DNA of 64,000 nucleotides from JARRON01 sp037383845 (GCA_037383845.1 JARRON010000022.1:4292-68291); one strand, 5' to 3'. Positions 50,130-60,260 are shown, counted from the stretch's first letter. The notes: a model not told the origin generated them from the sequence alone. Made by a program: numbers and translations.

Positions 50130-51487
50130 TCCGCGGGAGCCTCACGGCCGTGGCCCGCGCGGTCGGCGGGACCCTGCTGGGTGCCGACGCCCGGTTTTCC
50201 GGCGTGTCCACGGATACCCGGAGCCTGTCGCCGGGCCAGCTGTTCGTGGCCCTCTCCGGTCCGCGCTTCGATGGCCATGACTTCGTTGCGGCGGCGGCCG
50301 AGCGCGGCGCAGTGGCAGCCGTGGTTGAGCGACCGCTCGATACGGGCGTTCCGACCCTGCGGGTGGCCGACACCCTGGCGGCCCTCGGCGCCATGGCGAA
50401 CTGGTGGCGCCGGCAGTTCACCCTGCCGGTAATCGCCCTGACCGGCAGCTTCGGCAAGACCACGGTGAAGGAGATGCTGGCGGCCATCGCCCGCACCCGC
50501 GGCGAGACCCTGGCCACCAGGGGCAACCTCAACAACGAGATCGGCGTGCCGCTGACCCTGTTCCGGCTGGGCGAGGAGCACGCCACGGCGGTCGTGGAGA
50601 TGGGAGCCAACCACCAGCGTGAGATCGCCCGTCTCACTGCCATCACCCAGCCCGACGTGGGGCTTGTGACCGTGGCCGGGCCAGCTCACCTGGAAGGCTT
50701 CGGCAGCCTGGAGGGCGTCGCCCGCGGCAAGGGCGAGATCTTCCAGGGACTGCCCGGGGACGGTGTGGCCGTCATCAACGCGGATGATCCCTTCGCGCCG
50801 ATGTGGCGGGAGTTCGCCGGCGACCGGCGGGTGGTCACTTTCGGCCTGGCGGCGAGCGCGGACTTCTCCGCGACGGCCATCCGGGAGGAGCTGACGGCCG
50901 CCGGGCCGGAGATCGGTTTCGAGCTTCGCGGCCCGGACTGGCGCCGGCGGGCGATCCTGCACATGGCCGGCCGCCACAACGTCAGGAACGCCCTGGCCGC
51001 CGCCGCCGCGGCCGCTGCGGCGGGCTTCGACGCCGATGCCATCGTGGAGGGCCTCGATGCGGCCCGGGGCGTGGCAGGCCGGCTCTCGCTGCGTCCCGGC
51101 CTGGCGGGCTCCACCATCGTGGACGACACCTATAACGCCAGCCCGGACGCGGTGGAGGCAGCGGTGGATTTCGTGGCCGCGCTGCCCGGCGAGGCCTGGG
51201 TGGTCCTGGGCGACATGGGCGAGCTCGGCCCCGAGGCGGAGAAGCTTCACGGCCGGGTGGGCCGCCATGCCGCCGAGAAGGGCGTAAAGCGCTTCTTCGC
51301 CATGGGAGACCTGTCCGCCGCGGCCGCCCGGGCCTTCGGCGAAGGCCGGGCCTTCACCGACCTGGAGGCGCTGGTGGCCGAGCTGTCCGCGGGTCTGGGC
51401 CCCCGGGTGAACGTACTGGTGAAGGGATCACGGTCCATGCGGATGGAACGGGTGGTCGAGCGGCTGGCCCGGCCGGAGGGGAACTGA
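50126..51487 (+). CDS. murF: UDP-MurNAc-tripeptide:D-Ala-D-Ala ligase MurF
   Basis: A 453-aa ligase adding D-Ala-D-Ala to the stem peptide. It shows the N-terminal GVSTDTRSLSPGQLFVALSG, the P-loop TGSFGKTTVKEML, NNEIGVPLTL and GLVTVAGPAHLEGFGSLEGV. It uses the dipeptide made by Ddl at 58523-59479. Overlaps murE by 4 bp; mraY starts 3 bp after. Confidence 0.97.
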   Translation: MIRGSLTAVARAVGGTLLGADARFSGVSTDTRSLSPGQLFVALSGPRFDGHDFVAAAAERGAVAAVVERPLDTGVPTLRVADTLAALGAMANWWRRQFTLPVIALTGSFGKTTVKEMLAAIARTRGETLATRGNLNNEIGVPLTLFRLGEEHATAVVEMGANHQREIARLTAITQPDVGLVTVAGPAHLEGFGSLEGVARGKGEIFQGLPGDGVAVINADDPFAPMWREFAGDRRVVTFGLAASADFSATAIREELTAAGPEIGFELRGPDWRRRAILHMAGRHNVRNALAAAAAAAAAGFDADAIVEGLDAARGVAGRLSLRPGLAGSTIVDDTYNASPDAVEAAVDFVAALPGEAWVVLGDMGELGPEAEKLHGRVGRHAAEKGVKRFFAMGDLSAAAARAFGEGRAFTDLEALVAELSAGLGPRVNVLVKGSRSMRMERVVERLARPEGN

Positions 51488-51490
51488 CCG

Positions 51491-52579
51491 ATGCTGCTGT
51501 ACCTCTCCGAACTGCTGATCCGGGTCGAGTCCGGCTTCAACGTCTTCAGCTACCTGACGTTCCGGGCCATCCTCGGAGCGCTGACCGCGCTGCTGATCTC
51601 GATGCTGGTGGGCCCCTGGATGATCCGCCGGCTGAGCTTCCACCAGATCGGCCAGAACGTGCGGGATTACGGCCCGGAGTCGCACCTGCCGAAGGCGGGC
51701 ACTCCCACCATGGGCGGCACCCTGATCCTGGTGGCGGTGGCGGCGTCCACCCTGCTCTGGGCGGACCTCTCCAACCGGTTCGTCTGGATCGTGCTGCTGG
51801 TGATGCTCGGCTTCGGACTGATCGGCTTCTACGACGACTACAAGAAGCTGGTGGTCGGGGACAGCCGCGGGCTGGCCGCCCGGTGGAAGTACTTCTGGCA
51901 GTCTGCGGGCGCCCTGGCGGCCGGCATGGCATTCCTGCTGACCGCCGAGGAACCAGCCATCGAGCAGGCCCTGATCGTGCCGTTCTTCAAGGACGTGCTG
52001 GTGCCGCTGGGCGTCGTCGGCTTCCTGGTGGTGACCTACTTCGTGATCGTGGGCTCCAGCAACGCCGTGAATCTCACGGACGGCCTGGACGGCCTGGCCA
52101 TCATGCCCACGGTGCTCATCGGCGGCGCCCTGGGCATCTTTGCCTACGTCACGGGCAACGTGAATTTCTCCGGCTACCTGGGCATCCCCTACGTGGCGGG
52201 CACCGGCGAGCTGCTGGTGTTCTCGGCATCGCTGGTGGGCGCGGGGCTGGGCTTTCTGTGGTTCAACACCTACCCGGCCCAGGTCTTCATGGGCGACGTG
52301 GGAGCCCTGGCTCTGGGCGCGGCCCTCGGGGCGCTGGCGGTGGCCGTGCGGCAGGAGATCGTGTTCTTCGTCATGGCCGGCGTGTTCGTCGTCGAGACGG
52401 TGTCGGTCATCCTGCAGGTGGCGTCATTCAGGCTCACGGGCCGGCGCATCTTCCGGATGGCGCCTCTGCATCACCATTTCGAACTCAAGGGCTGGGCGGA
52501 GCCCAAGGTCATCGTGCGCTTCTGGATCATCACCGTGGTCCTGGTGCTGGTGGGCCTGGCGACGCTGAAGGTGCGATGA
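51491..52579 (+). CDS. mraY: Phospho-MurNAc-pentapeptide transferase MraY
   Basis: A 362-aa polytopic enzyme making lipid I on undecaprenyl phosphate. It shows KAGTPTMGG, the DDY motif in GFYDDYKKL, NAVNLTDGLDGLA and the C-terminal APLHHHFELKGW. Ten membrane helices are expected from the hydrophobic pattern. It overlaps murD (ATGA). Confidence 0.98.
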   Translation: MLLYLSELLIRVESGFNVFSYLTFRAILGALTALLISMLVGPWMIRRLSFHQIGQNVRDYGPESHLPKAGTPTMGGTLILVAVAASTLLWADLSNRFVWIVLLVMLGFGLIGFYDDYKKLVVGDSRGLAARWKYFWQSAGALAAGMAFLLTAEEPAIEQALIVPFFKDVLVPLGVVGFLVVTYFVIVGSSNAVNLTDGLDGLAIMPTVLIGGALGIFAYVTGNVNFSGYLGIPYVAGTGELLVFSASLVGAGLGFLWFNTYPAQVFMGDVGALALGAALGALAVAVRQEIVFFVMAGVFVVETVSVILQVASFRLTGRRIFRMAPLHHHFELKGWAEPKVIVRFWIITVVLVLVGLATLKVR

Positions 52580-53940
52580 GCGTCGTAGCCGCACCTGATT
52601 CCCAGAGCCGCCGGGGCGCGGCCCCGGTGCTGATCGTGGGCCTGGGCGTGACGGGCCTGTCCTGCGCGCGCTATTTCGCCCGCCTGGGACAGCCCATGCG
52701 GATCATCGACAGCCGCTCCGAGCCCCCGGGCCTGGAGGGCCTCCGCCAGCTTGACGCCCAGGTGGACCTGCGCCTGGGTGAGCTCGCGGAGTCTTCTCTG
52801 CAGGGCGTGGCCGAAGTCGTCGTCTCGCCGGGTGTGCCCCTGGATACGCCTATCGTCTCGGAAGCCCGCCAGCGCGGCCTGGACGTGGCGGGTGACATCG
52901 AGCTGTTCGCACGGGCCGCGCCGGCCCCGGTGGCGGCCATCACCGGCTCCAACGGCAAGAGCACCGTGACCCAGCTCACCGCCGAGCTGCTTGCCGGGTG
53001 CGGCCTGGAGGTGAGGGCCGGCGGCAACCTGGGGCCGGCCGCGCTCAACCTGCTGGAAGAGGCCGCGCCCGACTGCTTCGTGCTGGAGCTGTCCAGTTTC
53101 CAGCTCGAACTGACCGAGTCGCTGCATCCGAAGGCTGCCACGGTGCTGAACCTGTCCGCCGACCACATGGACCGCCACGGCAGCCTGGAACGCTATGCCG
53201 CCGCCAAGGCCCGGATCTTCCGGGGCGCGGAGACCGCAGTAGTCAACCGGGAGGACCCGGCGGTGCGCAGCATGGCGCCGTCGTCCATGCACCGCATCAG
53301 CTTCGGCCTCGATGCGCCCGGGGAAGGCCACTACGGCCTGCGGGAAAAGGACGGCGCGTCCTGGCTCGCCCGGGGGCATGAGCTGCTCATGCCGGCTTCC
53401 GAGCTGTCGCTCGCCGGTCGCCACAACATCGCCAACGCACTCGCCGCCCTGGCCATGACCGAGGCCATGGGCGCGGACCCGGAACAGGGGCTGGACCGGC
53501 TCCGGCACTTCCCGGGGCTGCCCCACCGGACCCAGCGGGTGGGCGAGATCGGCGGCGTCGTGTTCATCGATGATTCCAAGGGCACCAACGTGGGCGCGGC
53601 GGTGGCGGCCATCCTGGGCATGACCGGGCCGGTGGTGCTCATCGCCGGCGGCGACGGCAAGGGCGCGGACTTCGCGGCCCTGGCGGCGGCCGCCCGGGAC
53701 AAGGTGCACACCGCCGTCCTGCTGGGCCGGGACGCGGATCGGATGGCCGCCGCCCTCGAGGGCGTGTGCGCGATCCGGCGGGCGGGGGATATGGACCAGG
53801 CCGTGCAGCAGGCGGCGGAGGCTGCCCGGGCCGGCGACACGGTACTGCTGTCGCCGGCCTGCGCCAGCACCGACATGTTTTCGGACTACACGCAGCGGGG
53901 GCGGATCTTCGTCGACGCCGTGGGGAGGCTGGCCTCGTGA
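52576..53940 (+). CDS. murD: UDP-MurNAc-L-Ala-D-Glu ligase MurD
   Basis: A 454-aa Mur ligase adding D-glutamate. It opens with LIVGLGVTGLSCARYFARLG. The P-loop is TGSNGKSTVTQL. LELSSFQLE and NLSADHMDRHGS follow, with DDSKGTNVGA near the C-terminus. The ATG at 52576 overlaps the mraY stop; the stop overlaps ftsW (GTGA). Confidence 0.97.
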   Translation: MSVVAAPDSQSRRGAAPVLIVGLGVTGLSCARYFARLGQPMRIIDSRSEPPGLEGLRQLDAQVDLRLGELAESSLQGVAEVVVSPGVPLDTPIVSEARQRGLDVAGDIELFARAAPAPVAAITGSNGKSTVTQLTAELLAGCGLEVRAGGNLGPAALNLLEEAAPDCFVLELSSFQLELTESLHPKAATVLNLSADHMDRHGSLERYAAAKARIFRGAETAVVNREDPAVRSMAPSSMHRISFGLDAPGEGHYGLREKDGASWLARGHELLMPASELSLAGRHNIANALAALAMTEAMGADPEQGLDRLRHFPGLPHRTQRVGEIGGVVFIDDSKGTNVGAAVAAILGMTGPVVLIAGGDGKGADFAALAAAARDKVHTAVLLGRDADRMAAALEGVCAIRRAGDMDQAVQQAAEAARAGDTVLLSPACASTDMFSDYTQRGRIFVDAVGRLAS

Positions 53941-55103
53941 GCACGCCCGTCACCCCCGCGATTCCGGCGCCCCGTATCGACGCCTGGCTGGTGATCAGCA
54001 CCCTGGCCCTGGCGATGGTGGGCGTGGTCATGGTGGCCTCGGCCTCCATCACCATGGCGGACGAGAGCCTGGGCGAGCCGTTCTACTATCTCTACCGGCA
54101 GGTCGCCTACGTGCTCCTGGGCCTGGGGGTCGCCGGCGGCTTCCTGGCGGTGCCGCTCCGGGCGTGGGAGGCGCTGGGCCCCGTGCTGCTGGCGGTGGCC
54201 CTGGCTCTGCTGGTGCTGGTGCTGGTCCCCGGCATCGGGCGGGAGGTCAACGGCGCAGCCCGCTGGCTGCCCCTGGGGCCGGTCAACCTCCAGGTCTCTG
54301 AGCCGGCGCGGCTGATGATCCTGCTGTACCTGTGCGGTTACGCGGCGCGCCGGCAGGAGGCCCTGGAGACCGGATTCAGGGGCCTGCTGACGCCGCTGGC
54401 GGTCCTCGCGGCGGCCTCGGCCCTGCTGCTGGCCCAGCCGGATTTCGGCGCCATGACCGTCCTGCTGTTCACGGCGGTGGCGGTGCTATTCGTCGGCGGT
54501 ATGCGGGTGCGGGACCTGCTGGTGCTGTGCGGCCTGGGCGCGGCAGCCCTGGTGGCGCTGGTGCTCAGCTCCGACTACCGGATGCGGCGGCTCACCGCGT
54601 TCATGGATCCCTGGGCCGACCCATGGGATTCGGGCTTTCAGCTCACCCAGTCGCTGATCGCCATCGGCCGGGGCGAGTGGCTCGGCGTCGGCCTCGGGGG
54701 CAGCGTCCAGAAGCTGTTCTACCTGCCGGAGGCCCATACGGACTTCGTCTTCGCGGTCTTCGCCGAGGAGCTGGGGCTGGTCGGCGTGGTGGCCCTGCTG
54801 GCGCTCTACGGAATCTTCCTGTGGCGGGCTTTCGCGATCAGCGCGAAGGCCGCCGCTGCCGGGCGCGTCTTCGCCGCCTGCCTGGCCTTCGGTCTGGGCA
54901 CCTGGATCGGGGTGCAGGCGTTCGTGAACATGGCGGTGAACATGGGCCTTCTGCCCACCAAGGGGCTGACCCTGCCCCTGGTGAGCTTCGGCGGCAGCAG
55001 CCTGATGGTCTGCTGCGCCGCCGTTGGCCTGTTGCTGCGCATCTACTACGAGCTCGCCGCCGACGGCTTCGCCGGGCGCAGGCCCCGGAGGAAAGGCGCG
55101 TGA
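53937..55103 (+). CDS. ftsW: Septal peptidoglycan glycosyltransferase FtsW
   Basis: A 388-aa SEDS protein with ten membrane helices. It polymerises lipid II at the septum with FtsI. It shows MVASASITMAD, the catalytic-loop region NGAARWLPLGPVNLQ, and the C-terminal NMAVNMGLLPTKGLTLPLVS followed by YGGSS-like FGGSS. The GTG start overlaps murD; the stop overlaps murG (GTGA). Confidence 0.96.
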   Translation: MSTPVTPAIPAPRIDAWLVISTLALAMVGVVMVASASITMADESLGEPFYYLYRQVAYVLLGLGVAGGFLAVPLRAWEALGPVLLAVALALLVLVLVPGIGREVNGAARWLPLGPVNLQVSEPARLMILLYLCGYAARRQEALETGFRGLLTPLAVLAAASALLLAQPDFGAMTVLLFTAVAVLFVGGMRVRDLLVLCGLGAAALVALVLSSDYRMRRLTAFMDPWADPWDSGFQLTQSLIAIGRGEWLGVGLGGSVQKLFYLPEAHTDFVFAVFAEELGLVGVVALLALYGIFLWRAFAISAKAAAAGRVFAACLAFGLGTWIGVQAFVNMAVNMGLLPTKGLTLPLVSFGGSSLMVCCAAVGLLLRIYYELAADGFAGRRPRRKGA

Positions 55104-56197
55104 GCGGCACGGTACTGGTGATGGCCGGCGGGACCGGCGGCCACGTGTTCCCGGCACTGGCCGTGGCCGAGGCCCTGCGCGCCCGGGGCGTGCGGATCGT
55201 GTGGAGGGGCACGCGGCGGGGCCTGGAAGCCCGGGTCGTGCCCGAAGCCGGCATCCCCCTCGAGTCGATTTCCATCGCCGGGCTCCGCGGCAAGACCCTG
55301 CTGTCCCGGCTGGCGGCGCCTTTCCGGATCGCGTGGGCGGTCTTCCAGGCCCTGGGTATCGTCGCCCGGGTGAAGCCGGCCGCCGTGCTGGGCATGGGTG
55401 GCTACGCGGCGGGGCCAGGCGGCATCGCCGCCTGGCTGATGCGGCGGCCGCTGGTCATCCACGAACAGAATGCCGTGGCCGGAGTGACTAACCGGCTGCT
55501 TTCCCGCTTCGCCCGTCGGGTGCTCGCGGCCTTTCCCGACGCCTTCGGCATGGGGGTGAAGGCCGAGGTGGTGGGCAATCCGGTCAGGCCGGCCATCGCC
55601 GAGCTGCCGCCGCCGGAGGTGCGCTTCGCCCGCCGCAGCGGGCCGGTCCGCCTGCTGGTGCTGGGCGGCAGCCAGGGCGCGCTGGCCCTGAACCGGGCGG
55701 TGCCCGCCGCCCTGGCGAGGCTGCCCGCGGGGTCGCGACCGCAGGTCCGCCACCAGGCTGGCAAGGCCACCGTCGACCAGGCCGAGGCCGCCTACCGGGA
55801 GGCGGGCGTTGAAGGCGACGTCGTGGCCTTCATCGACGACATGGCCGAGGCCTACGGCTGGGCGGACCTGGCGGTCTGCCGGGCCGGGGCGCTGACCGTG
55901 AGCGAACTTGCCGCTGCCGGGCTCGGGGCGGTGCTCGTGCCCTTCCCGGCGGCGGTGGACGACCACCAGACCCTGAACGCCGGCTACCTGGTGGGAGTCG
56001 GCGCCGCCGTGATCGTCCCCGAGTCCGGTCTCGACGTGCACGACTTCTCCCGCCTCCTGGCCGGCCTCCTGGCCGACCGGGAACGGCTGGAGGACATGGC
56101 ACGGCGAGCCCGGGAAGCGGCCCGGCCGGAAGCGCTGGCCGACATCGAGGCCGCCTGCCTGGAAGCGGGCGGCCTGGCAGCGGGGGAGGCGGCATGA
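55100..56197 (+). CDS. murG: UDP-GlcNAc transferase MurG (lipid II synthesis)
   Basis: A 365-aa GT28 glycosyltransferase converting lipid I to lipid II at the inner membrane. It shows AGGTGGHVFPALAVA, GMGGYAAGPGG, HEQNAVAGVTNR and LVLGGSQGALALNRAVP, with the acceptor-binding CRAGALTVSELAAAGLG. The GTG start overlaps ftsW by 4 bp; the stop overlaps murC. Confidence 0.97.
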   Translation: MSGTVLVMAGGTGGHVFPALAVAEALRARGVRIVWRGTRRGLEARVVPEAGIPLESISIAGLRGKTLLSRLAAPFRIAWAVFQALGIVARVKPAAVLGMGGYAAGPGGIAAWLMRRPLVIHEQNAVAGVTNRLLSRFARRVLAAFPDAFGMGVKAEVVGNPVRPAIAELPPPEVRFARRSGPVRLLVLGGSQGALALNRAVPAALARLPAGSRPQVRHQAGKATVDQAEAAYREAGVEGDVVAFIDDMAEAYGWADLAVCRAGALTVSELAAAGLGAVLVPFPAAVDDHQTLNAGYLVGVGAAVIVPESGLDVHDFSRLLAGLLADRERLEDMARRAREAARPEALADIEAACLEAGGLAAGEAA

Positions 56198-57609
56198 CCG
56201 ACCGCATGCGCCGGGTCAACCGTATCCATTTCGTCGGCGTCGGCGGCGTGGGCATGGGCGGCATCGCCGAGGTGCTGCTCAACCTGGGCTACGCCGTGCA
56301 GGGCTCCGACCTGCGCGCGGGTGCGGTGACGCGTCGGCTGGAATCCCTGGGCGCGAAGGTGTACCTGGGCCACAGCGCAGACCACCTGGAAGGCGTGGAC
56401 GTGGTCGTGGTCTCCAGCGCCGTGCCGGAGGACAACCCGGAGGTCAGGGAGGCCCAGCGCCGCCGCATCCCGGTGGTCAAGCGGGCGGAGATGCTCGCCG
56501 AGCTCATGCGATTCCGCTACGGCATCGCCGTGGCCGGAACCCACGGAAAGACCACCACCACAAGCCTCGTGGCCAGCGTCCTGGCCGAGGGCGGCCTGGA
56601 CCCCACGTTCGTCATCGGCGGGCGGCTGAACAGCGCCGCCACCCACGCCCGCCTGGGGACCGGGCGGTACCTGGTGGCCGAGGCCGACGAAAGTGACGCC
56701 TCCTTCATGCACCTGCAGCCCATGCTGGCGGTGGTCACCAACGTGGACGCCGACCACATGGCGACCTACGGCGGCGACCTGGAGCGGCTTCGGCAGGCGT
56801 TCCTGGACTTCCTGCACAACCTGCCCTTCTACGGCCTGGCGGTGATGTGCCTGGACGACCCCGGATGCGCCGGCCTGATGGACGACGTGCCCCGCACGGT
56901 GGTCACCTACGGCTTCGCCGAGGCCGCCGACGTGCGCGCTGCGAACTTCCGACAGGAGGGCACGGTCTGTCGGTTCGACGTGCTCAGACCGGGCACGGAC
57001 GCGCCGCTGGCGCTGGAGCTGAAGCTCGCCGGCCGCCACAACGTCCTGAACGCCCTGGCGGCGGTGGCCGTCGCCCAGGAGCTGGAGGTGCCCGACGACG
57101 CCCTGGCCCGGGCCCTGGCCGGCTTCGGCGGCATCGACCGGCGCATGCAGCCCCTGGGCGAGGTGCCCGCCGGGGAAGGCCAGGCCGTGATGGTGGACGA
57201 CTACGGCCATCACCCCACCGAGCTCGCCTGCACCATCGACGCCATTCGCGCGGCCTGGCCGGGCCGCCGCCTCGTGGTGGCTTTCCAGCCCCACCGCTAC
57301 AGCCGGACCCGCGACCTGATGGACGACTTCGCCCGGGTGCTGTCCGAGGTGGACGTCCTGGTGTTGTCTGAGGTCTATCCGGCCGGGGAAGAGCCTATCG
57401 CCGGCGCTGACGGCCGCGCCCTGGCCCGGGCCATCCGCTCCCGGGGCCGGGTGGAGCCGGTATTCGTCGAGGACGTGACCGAACTGGAGCAGACCCTGCC
57501 CGGCATCCTCCAGGCCGGCGACGTGCTGGTCACCTTCGGCGCCGGCTCCATCGGCGCGGTGGCCGCAACCCTGCCCGAGAAGCTGGCCGCGGCGGGAGGC
57601 GGATCGTGA
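56194..57609 (+). CDS. murC: UDP-MurNAc:L-alanine ligase MurC
   Basis: A 471-aa Mur ligase adding L-alanine. It opens IHFVGVGGVGMGGIAEVLLN. The P-loop is AGTHGKTTTT. EADESDASFMHLQP marks MurC against Mpl (EADEYDT). DDYGHHPTE and FQPHRYSRTRDL follow. Overlaps murG (ATGA) and murB (GTGA). Confidence 0.97.
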   Translation: MTDRMRRVNRIHFVGVGGVGMGGIAEVLLNLGYAVQGSDLRAGAVTRRLESLGAKVYLGHSADHLEGVDVVVVSSAVPEDNPEVREAQRRRIPVVKRAEMLAELMRFRYGIAVAGTHGKTTTTSLVASVLAEGGLDPTFVIGGRLNSAATHARLGTGRYLVAEADESDASFMHLQPMLAVVTNVDADHMATYGGDLERLRQAFLDFLHNLPFYGLAVMCLDDPGCAGLMDDVPRTVVTYGFAEAADVRAANFRQEGTVCRFDVLRPGTDAPLALELKLAGRHNVLNALAAVAVAQELEVPDDALARALAGFGGIDRRMQPLGEVPAGEGQAVMVDDYGHHPTELACTIDAIRAAWPGRRLVVAFQPHRYSRTRDLMDDFARVLSEVDVLVLSEVYPAGEEPIAGADGRALARAIRSRGRVEPVFVEDVTELEQTLPGILQAGDVLVTFGAGSIGAVAATLPEKLAAAGGGS

Positions 57610-58526
57610 TGGCGGCCGTGCGCACCGGAACGATGGCCGGCCTGCGGGGCGACCTGCGCCGGGATGAGCCCATGGCCCGGCACACTTCCTGGCGCGTGGG
57701 CGGACCGGCGGAGACCTGGTACCGGCCCGCGGACCTGGCGGACCTCGGGGAGTTCCTGGCGGGCCTGCCGGAAGACACGCCGGTGACGTGGGTCGGGCTG
57801 GGAAGCAACCTCCTGGTTCGCGACACCGGGATCCGAGGCGTGGTCATCGCGACCCACGGCGTGCTGTCCCGCCTGGAGAGGCTCGCCGACCGCCGTCTTT
57901 ATGCAGAAGCCGGCGTGCCCTGCGCCAAGATCGCCCGGTCATGCGCCCGGTGGGGGCTCGGCGCCGGCGAGTTCTTTGCCGGCATCCCGGGCACCCTGGG
58001 CGGGGCCCTGTCCATGAACGCGGGCGCCTTCGGCGGCGAGACCTGGGAGCACGTGACGGCGGTGGAAACCATGGACCGGAGAGGCGGCCGCCACCGGCGC
58101 CGGCCCTCGGAGTTCCAGGTGGGCTACCGGAGCGTGGCGGGACCCGCCGGGGAATGGTTCGTCGCCGCGGAGCTGGAGTTCCCGGAAGGCCGGCCCACCA
58201 CCCAGGAGTCCATCCGCGAGCTGCTCGTTCGCCGCAAGGCGACCCAGCCCATCGGCGAGCCCAGCTGCGGCTCGGTGTTCCGCAATCCGGAGGGAGACTA
58301 CGCGGCCCGGCTCATCGAGTCGGCGGGGCTGAAGGGCCACCGCATCGGCGGCGCGCGGGTCTCGGAAAAGCACGCCAATTTCATCATCAACAGCGGCGAC
58401 GCCACGGCCGCGGACATCGAGGCGCTGATCCAGCACGTGGCCGACGAGGTGGCGCGGATCCACGGCATCCGGCTGGAGCACGAGGTCCGCATCCTGGGCG
58501 ACGCGGCCGGGGAGACGCTGCCGTGA
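57606..58526 (+). CDS. murB: UDP-N-acetylenolpyruvoylglucosamine reductase
   Basis: A 306-aa FAD/NADPH enzyme making UDP-MurNAc. It shows MARHTSWRVGG, WVGLGSNLLVRDTGIRG, the FAD-contact GAGEFFAGIPGTLGGALSMN, YRSVAG-type substrate loop, and the catalytic Ser in CGSVFRNP; SEKHANFIIN is near the C-terminus. This is the shorter type II-like layout. The start is GTG 57606 or ATG 57609. Confidence 0.96.
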   Translation: MMAAVRTGTMAGLRGDLRRDEPMARHTSWRVGGPAETWYRPADLADLGEFLAGLPEDTPVTWVGLGSNLLVRDTGIRGVVIATHGVLSRLERLADRRLYAEAGVPCAKIARSCARWGLGAGEFFAGIPGTLGGALSMNAGAFGGETWEHVTAVETMDRRGGRHRRRPSEFQVGYRSVAGPAGEWFVAAELEFPEGRPTTQESIRELLVRRKATQPIGEPSCGSVFRNPEGDYAARLIESAGLKGHRIGGARVSEKHANFIINSGDATAADIEALIQHVADEVARIHGIRLEHEVRILGDAAGETLP

Positions 58527-59479
58527 GCCGGCATCGCATCTCCGACCCCCGCGATTTCGGCCGTGTCGCCGTGCTGACCGGAGGCCGTTCCGCCGAGCGG
58601 GAAGTGTCGCTGGTGTCCGGCGAGGCCGTGCTGGCGGCGCTGCTGCGCCGGGGCGTGGACGCCGAGGCCCTGGACCCGTCCCCGGGGGTGATCCCCATGC
58701 TGGCCGGGGCCGGTTTCGACCGGGTCTGGAATGCGCTCCACGGCCGGGGCGGCGAAGACGGCGTGATGCAGGGCGCCCTGGAAGCACTGGGGCTGCCCTA
58801 CACCGGCAGCGGCGTGCTGGGCTCCGCGCTGGCCATGGACAAGCTCCGCAGCAAGCAGCTGTTCGCCGCCTGCGGGCTGGACACGCCCCGCTGGCGCATC
58901 CTGGCGTCCAGCGCCTGCGCCGGCGAGGCCCTCGAGGCTTTCGGGCTGCCGCTGGTGGTGAAGCCCGCCGGCGAGGGCTCCAGCGTCGGCATGAGCAAGG
59001 TCCGCGAGCCCGGCGAGATGGCGGCGGCGTTCGAGCTTGCCAGCCGGTACGCGGGGCCCGTGCTGGCGGAGGAGTGGATCACCGGCGGTGAGTACTCCGT
59101 GGCGGTGCTCCAGGGGCGGACGCTGCCGGCGGTGCGTATCGAGACCCCCCGGGATTTCTACGACTACGAGGCCAAGTACCACTCTGATGCCACGCAGTAC
59201 CACTGCCCCTGCGGCCTGCCGGCAGAAGAGGAGGCGCGTCTCGCAGGCCTCGTGCTGCGGGCGTTCGAGGCGGTTGGCGCCAGCGGCTGGGGGCGGGTGG
59301 ACTTCCTGCTGCCGGACGACGGCGAGCCACGGTTCCTGGAGGTGAACACCATCCCCGGGATGACCAGCCACAGCCTGGTGCCCATGGGGGCCCGCGAGGC
59401 GGGCATCGACTTCGACGAGCTGGTCTGGCGGGTCCTGGAGACGAGCTTCGACCGGGGGGACGGCGATGGCCAGGCGTAA
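58523..59479 (+). CDS. ddl: D-alanine--D-alanine ligase
   Basis: A 318-aa ATP-grasp ligase. It shows VLTGGRSAEREVSLVSG, HGRGGEDGVMQG, KPAGEGSSVGMSKV and EVNTIPGMTSHSLVPM. Place and length fit DdlB. The GTG start overlaps murB. The 3' end overlaps ftsQ by 14 bp, the longest overlap in this cluster. Confidence 0.97.
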   Translation: MSRHRISDPRDFGRVAVLTGGRSAEREVSLVSGEAVLAALLRRGVDAEALDPSPGVIPMLAGAGFDRVWNALHGRGGEDGVMQGALEALGLPYTGSGVLGSALAMDKLRSKQLFAACGLDTPRWRILASSACAGEALEAFGLPLVVKPAGEGSSVGMSKVREPGEMAAAFELASRYAGPVLAEEWITGGEYSVAVLQGRTLPAVRIETPRDFYDYEAKYHSDATQYHCPCGLPAEEEARLAGLVLRAFEAVGASGWGRVDFLLPDDGEPRFLEVNTIPGMTSHSLVPMGAREAGIDFDELVWRVLETSFDRGDGDGQA

Positions 59480-60260
59480 GCGCACAGGCCGGCGTCGCCA
59501 GGCGCCCCGCATCGACTTTGCCCGGGTGGGCGCGCTGCTGCGCCGGGCCGGGCTGGCCCTGCTGGCAGTGCTCGCGCCCCTGGTGGCGCTCTGGGGGGTG
59601 GTCGCCGCGCTGGACCGGCCGGTGCGCGCGGTCGCCGTCCAGGGTCCCTTCGAGCGCGTATCCGTCATGCAGCTGGAAGCGGCCGTGGGCGACCTGCGGG
59701 GCGTGGGTTTCCTGAGCGTGGACCTGGACGCCGTCCAGAGCCGGGTCACGGACATTCCCTGGGTGGACGAGGCAGTGGTCCGCCGCCGCTGGCCGGCCAT
59801 GGTGGAGGTCATCGTCACGGAGCAGGTGCCGGCGGCGCGCTGGGGCGACGCCGGGCTTCTGAACGTCCGCGGTGAGCTGTTCGTCAGCGACGCCCGCCAT
59901 GTGCCCACGGAGTTGCCGCGGCTGTCCGGGCCCGAGGGCATGGAGTCTGCCGTGGCGCGGCGGTACCTGGACGCCAGGGCGCTGCTGGCGGCCGCAGGCT
60001 TCAGCCTCCGGTCCCTGTCCCTGGACGCCCGGGGCGCCTGGCGCATCCAGCTTTCCAACGGCGTGGAAGTGCGCCTGGGGCGGGAGGAATTCGACGACCG
60101 GTTGCGCCGCTTCGCGCGCGTCGCTGCCCCGCTGGTCACCGACCGGCCCGGCGAGGTCGGCTACGTGGATCTTCGATACAGCCGGGGCTTCGCCATCCGC
60201 TGGCAGAACGGGCGGCCCCAGGAGAACAGCTCAATGCAAGGAACCAACCCCGATGTCTAG
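59466..60260 (+). CDS. ftsQ: Cell division protein FtsQ
   Basis: A 264-aa bitopic protein. A basic cytoplasmic tail (RRKRTGRRRQ) is followed by a membrane helix (about 30-48), the POTRA domain (VRAVAVQGPFERVSVMQLEA) and the FtsQ beta domain ending in GYVDLRYSRGFAIRW. It organises FtsB, FtsL and FtsWI. Overlaps ddl by 14 bp and ftsA by 8 bp. Confidence 0.95.
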   Translation: MARRKRTGRRRQAPRIDFARVGALLRRAGLALLAVLAPLVALWGVVAALDRPVRAVAVQGPFERVSVMQLEAAVGDLRGVGFLSVDLDAVQSRVTDIPWVDEAVVRRRWPAMVEVIVTEQVPAARWGDAGLLNVRGELFVSDARHVPTELPRLSGPEGMESAVARRYLDARALLAAAGFSLRSLSLDARGAWRIQLSNGVEVRLGREEFDDRLRRFARVAAPLVTDRPGEVGYVDLRYSRGFAIRWQNGRPQENSSMQGTNPDV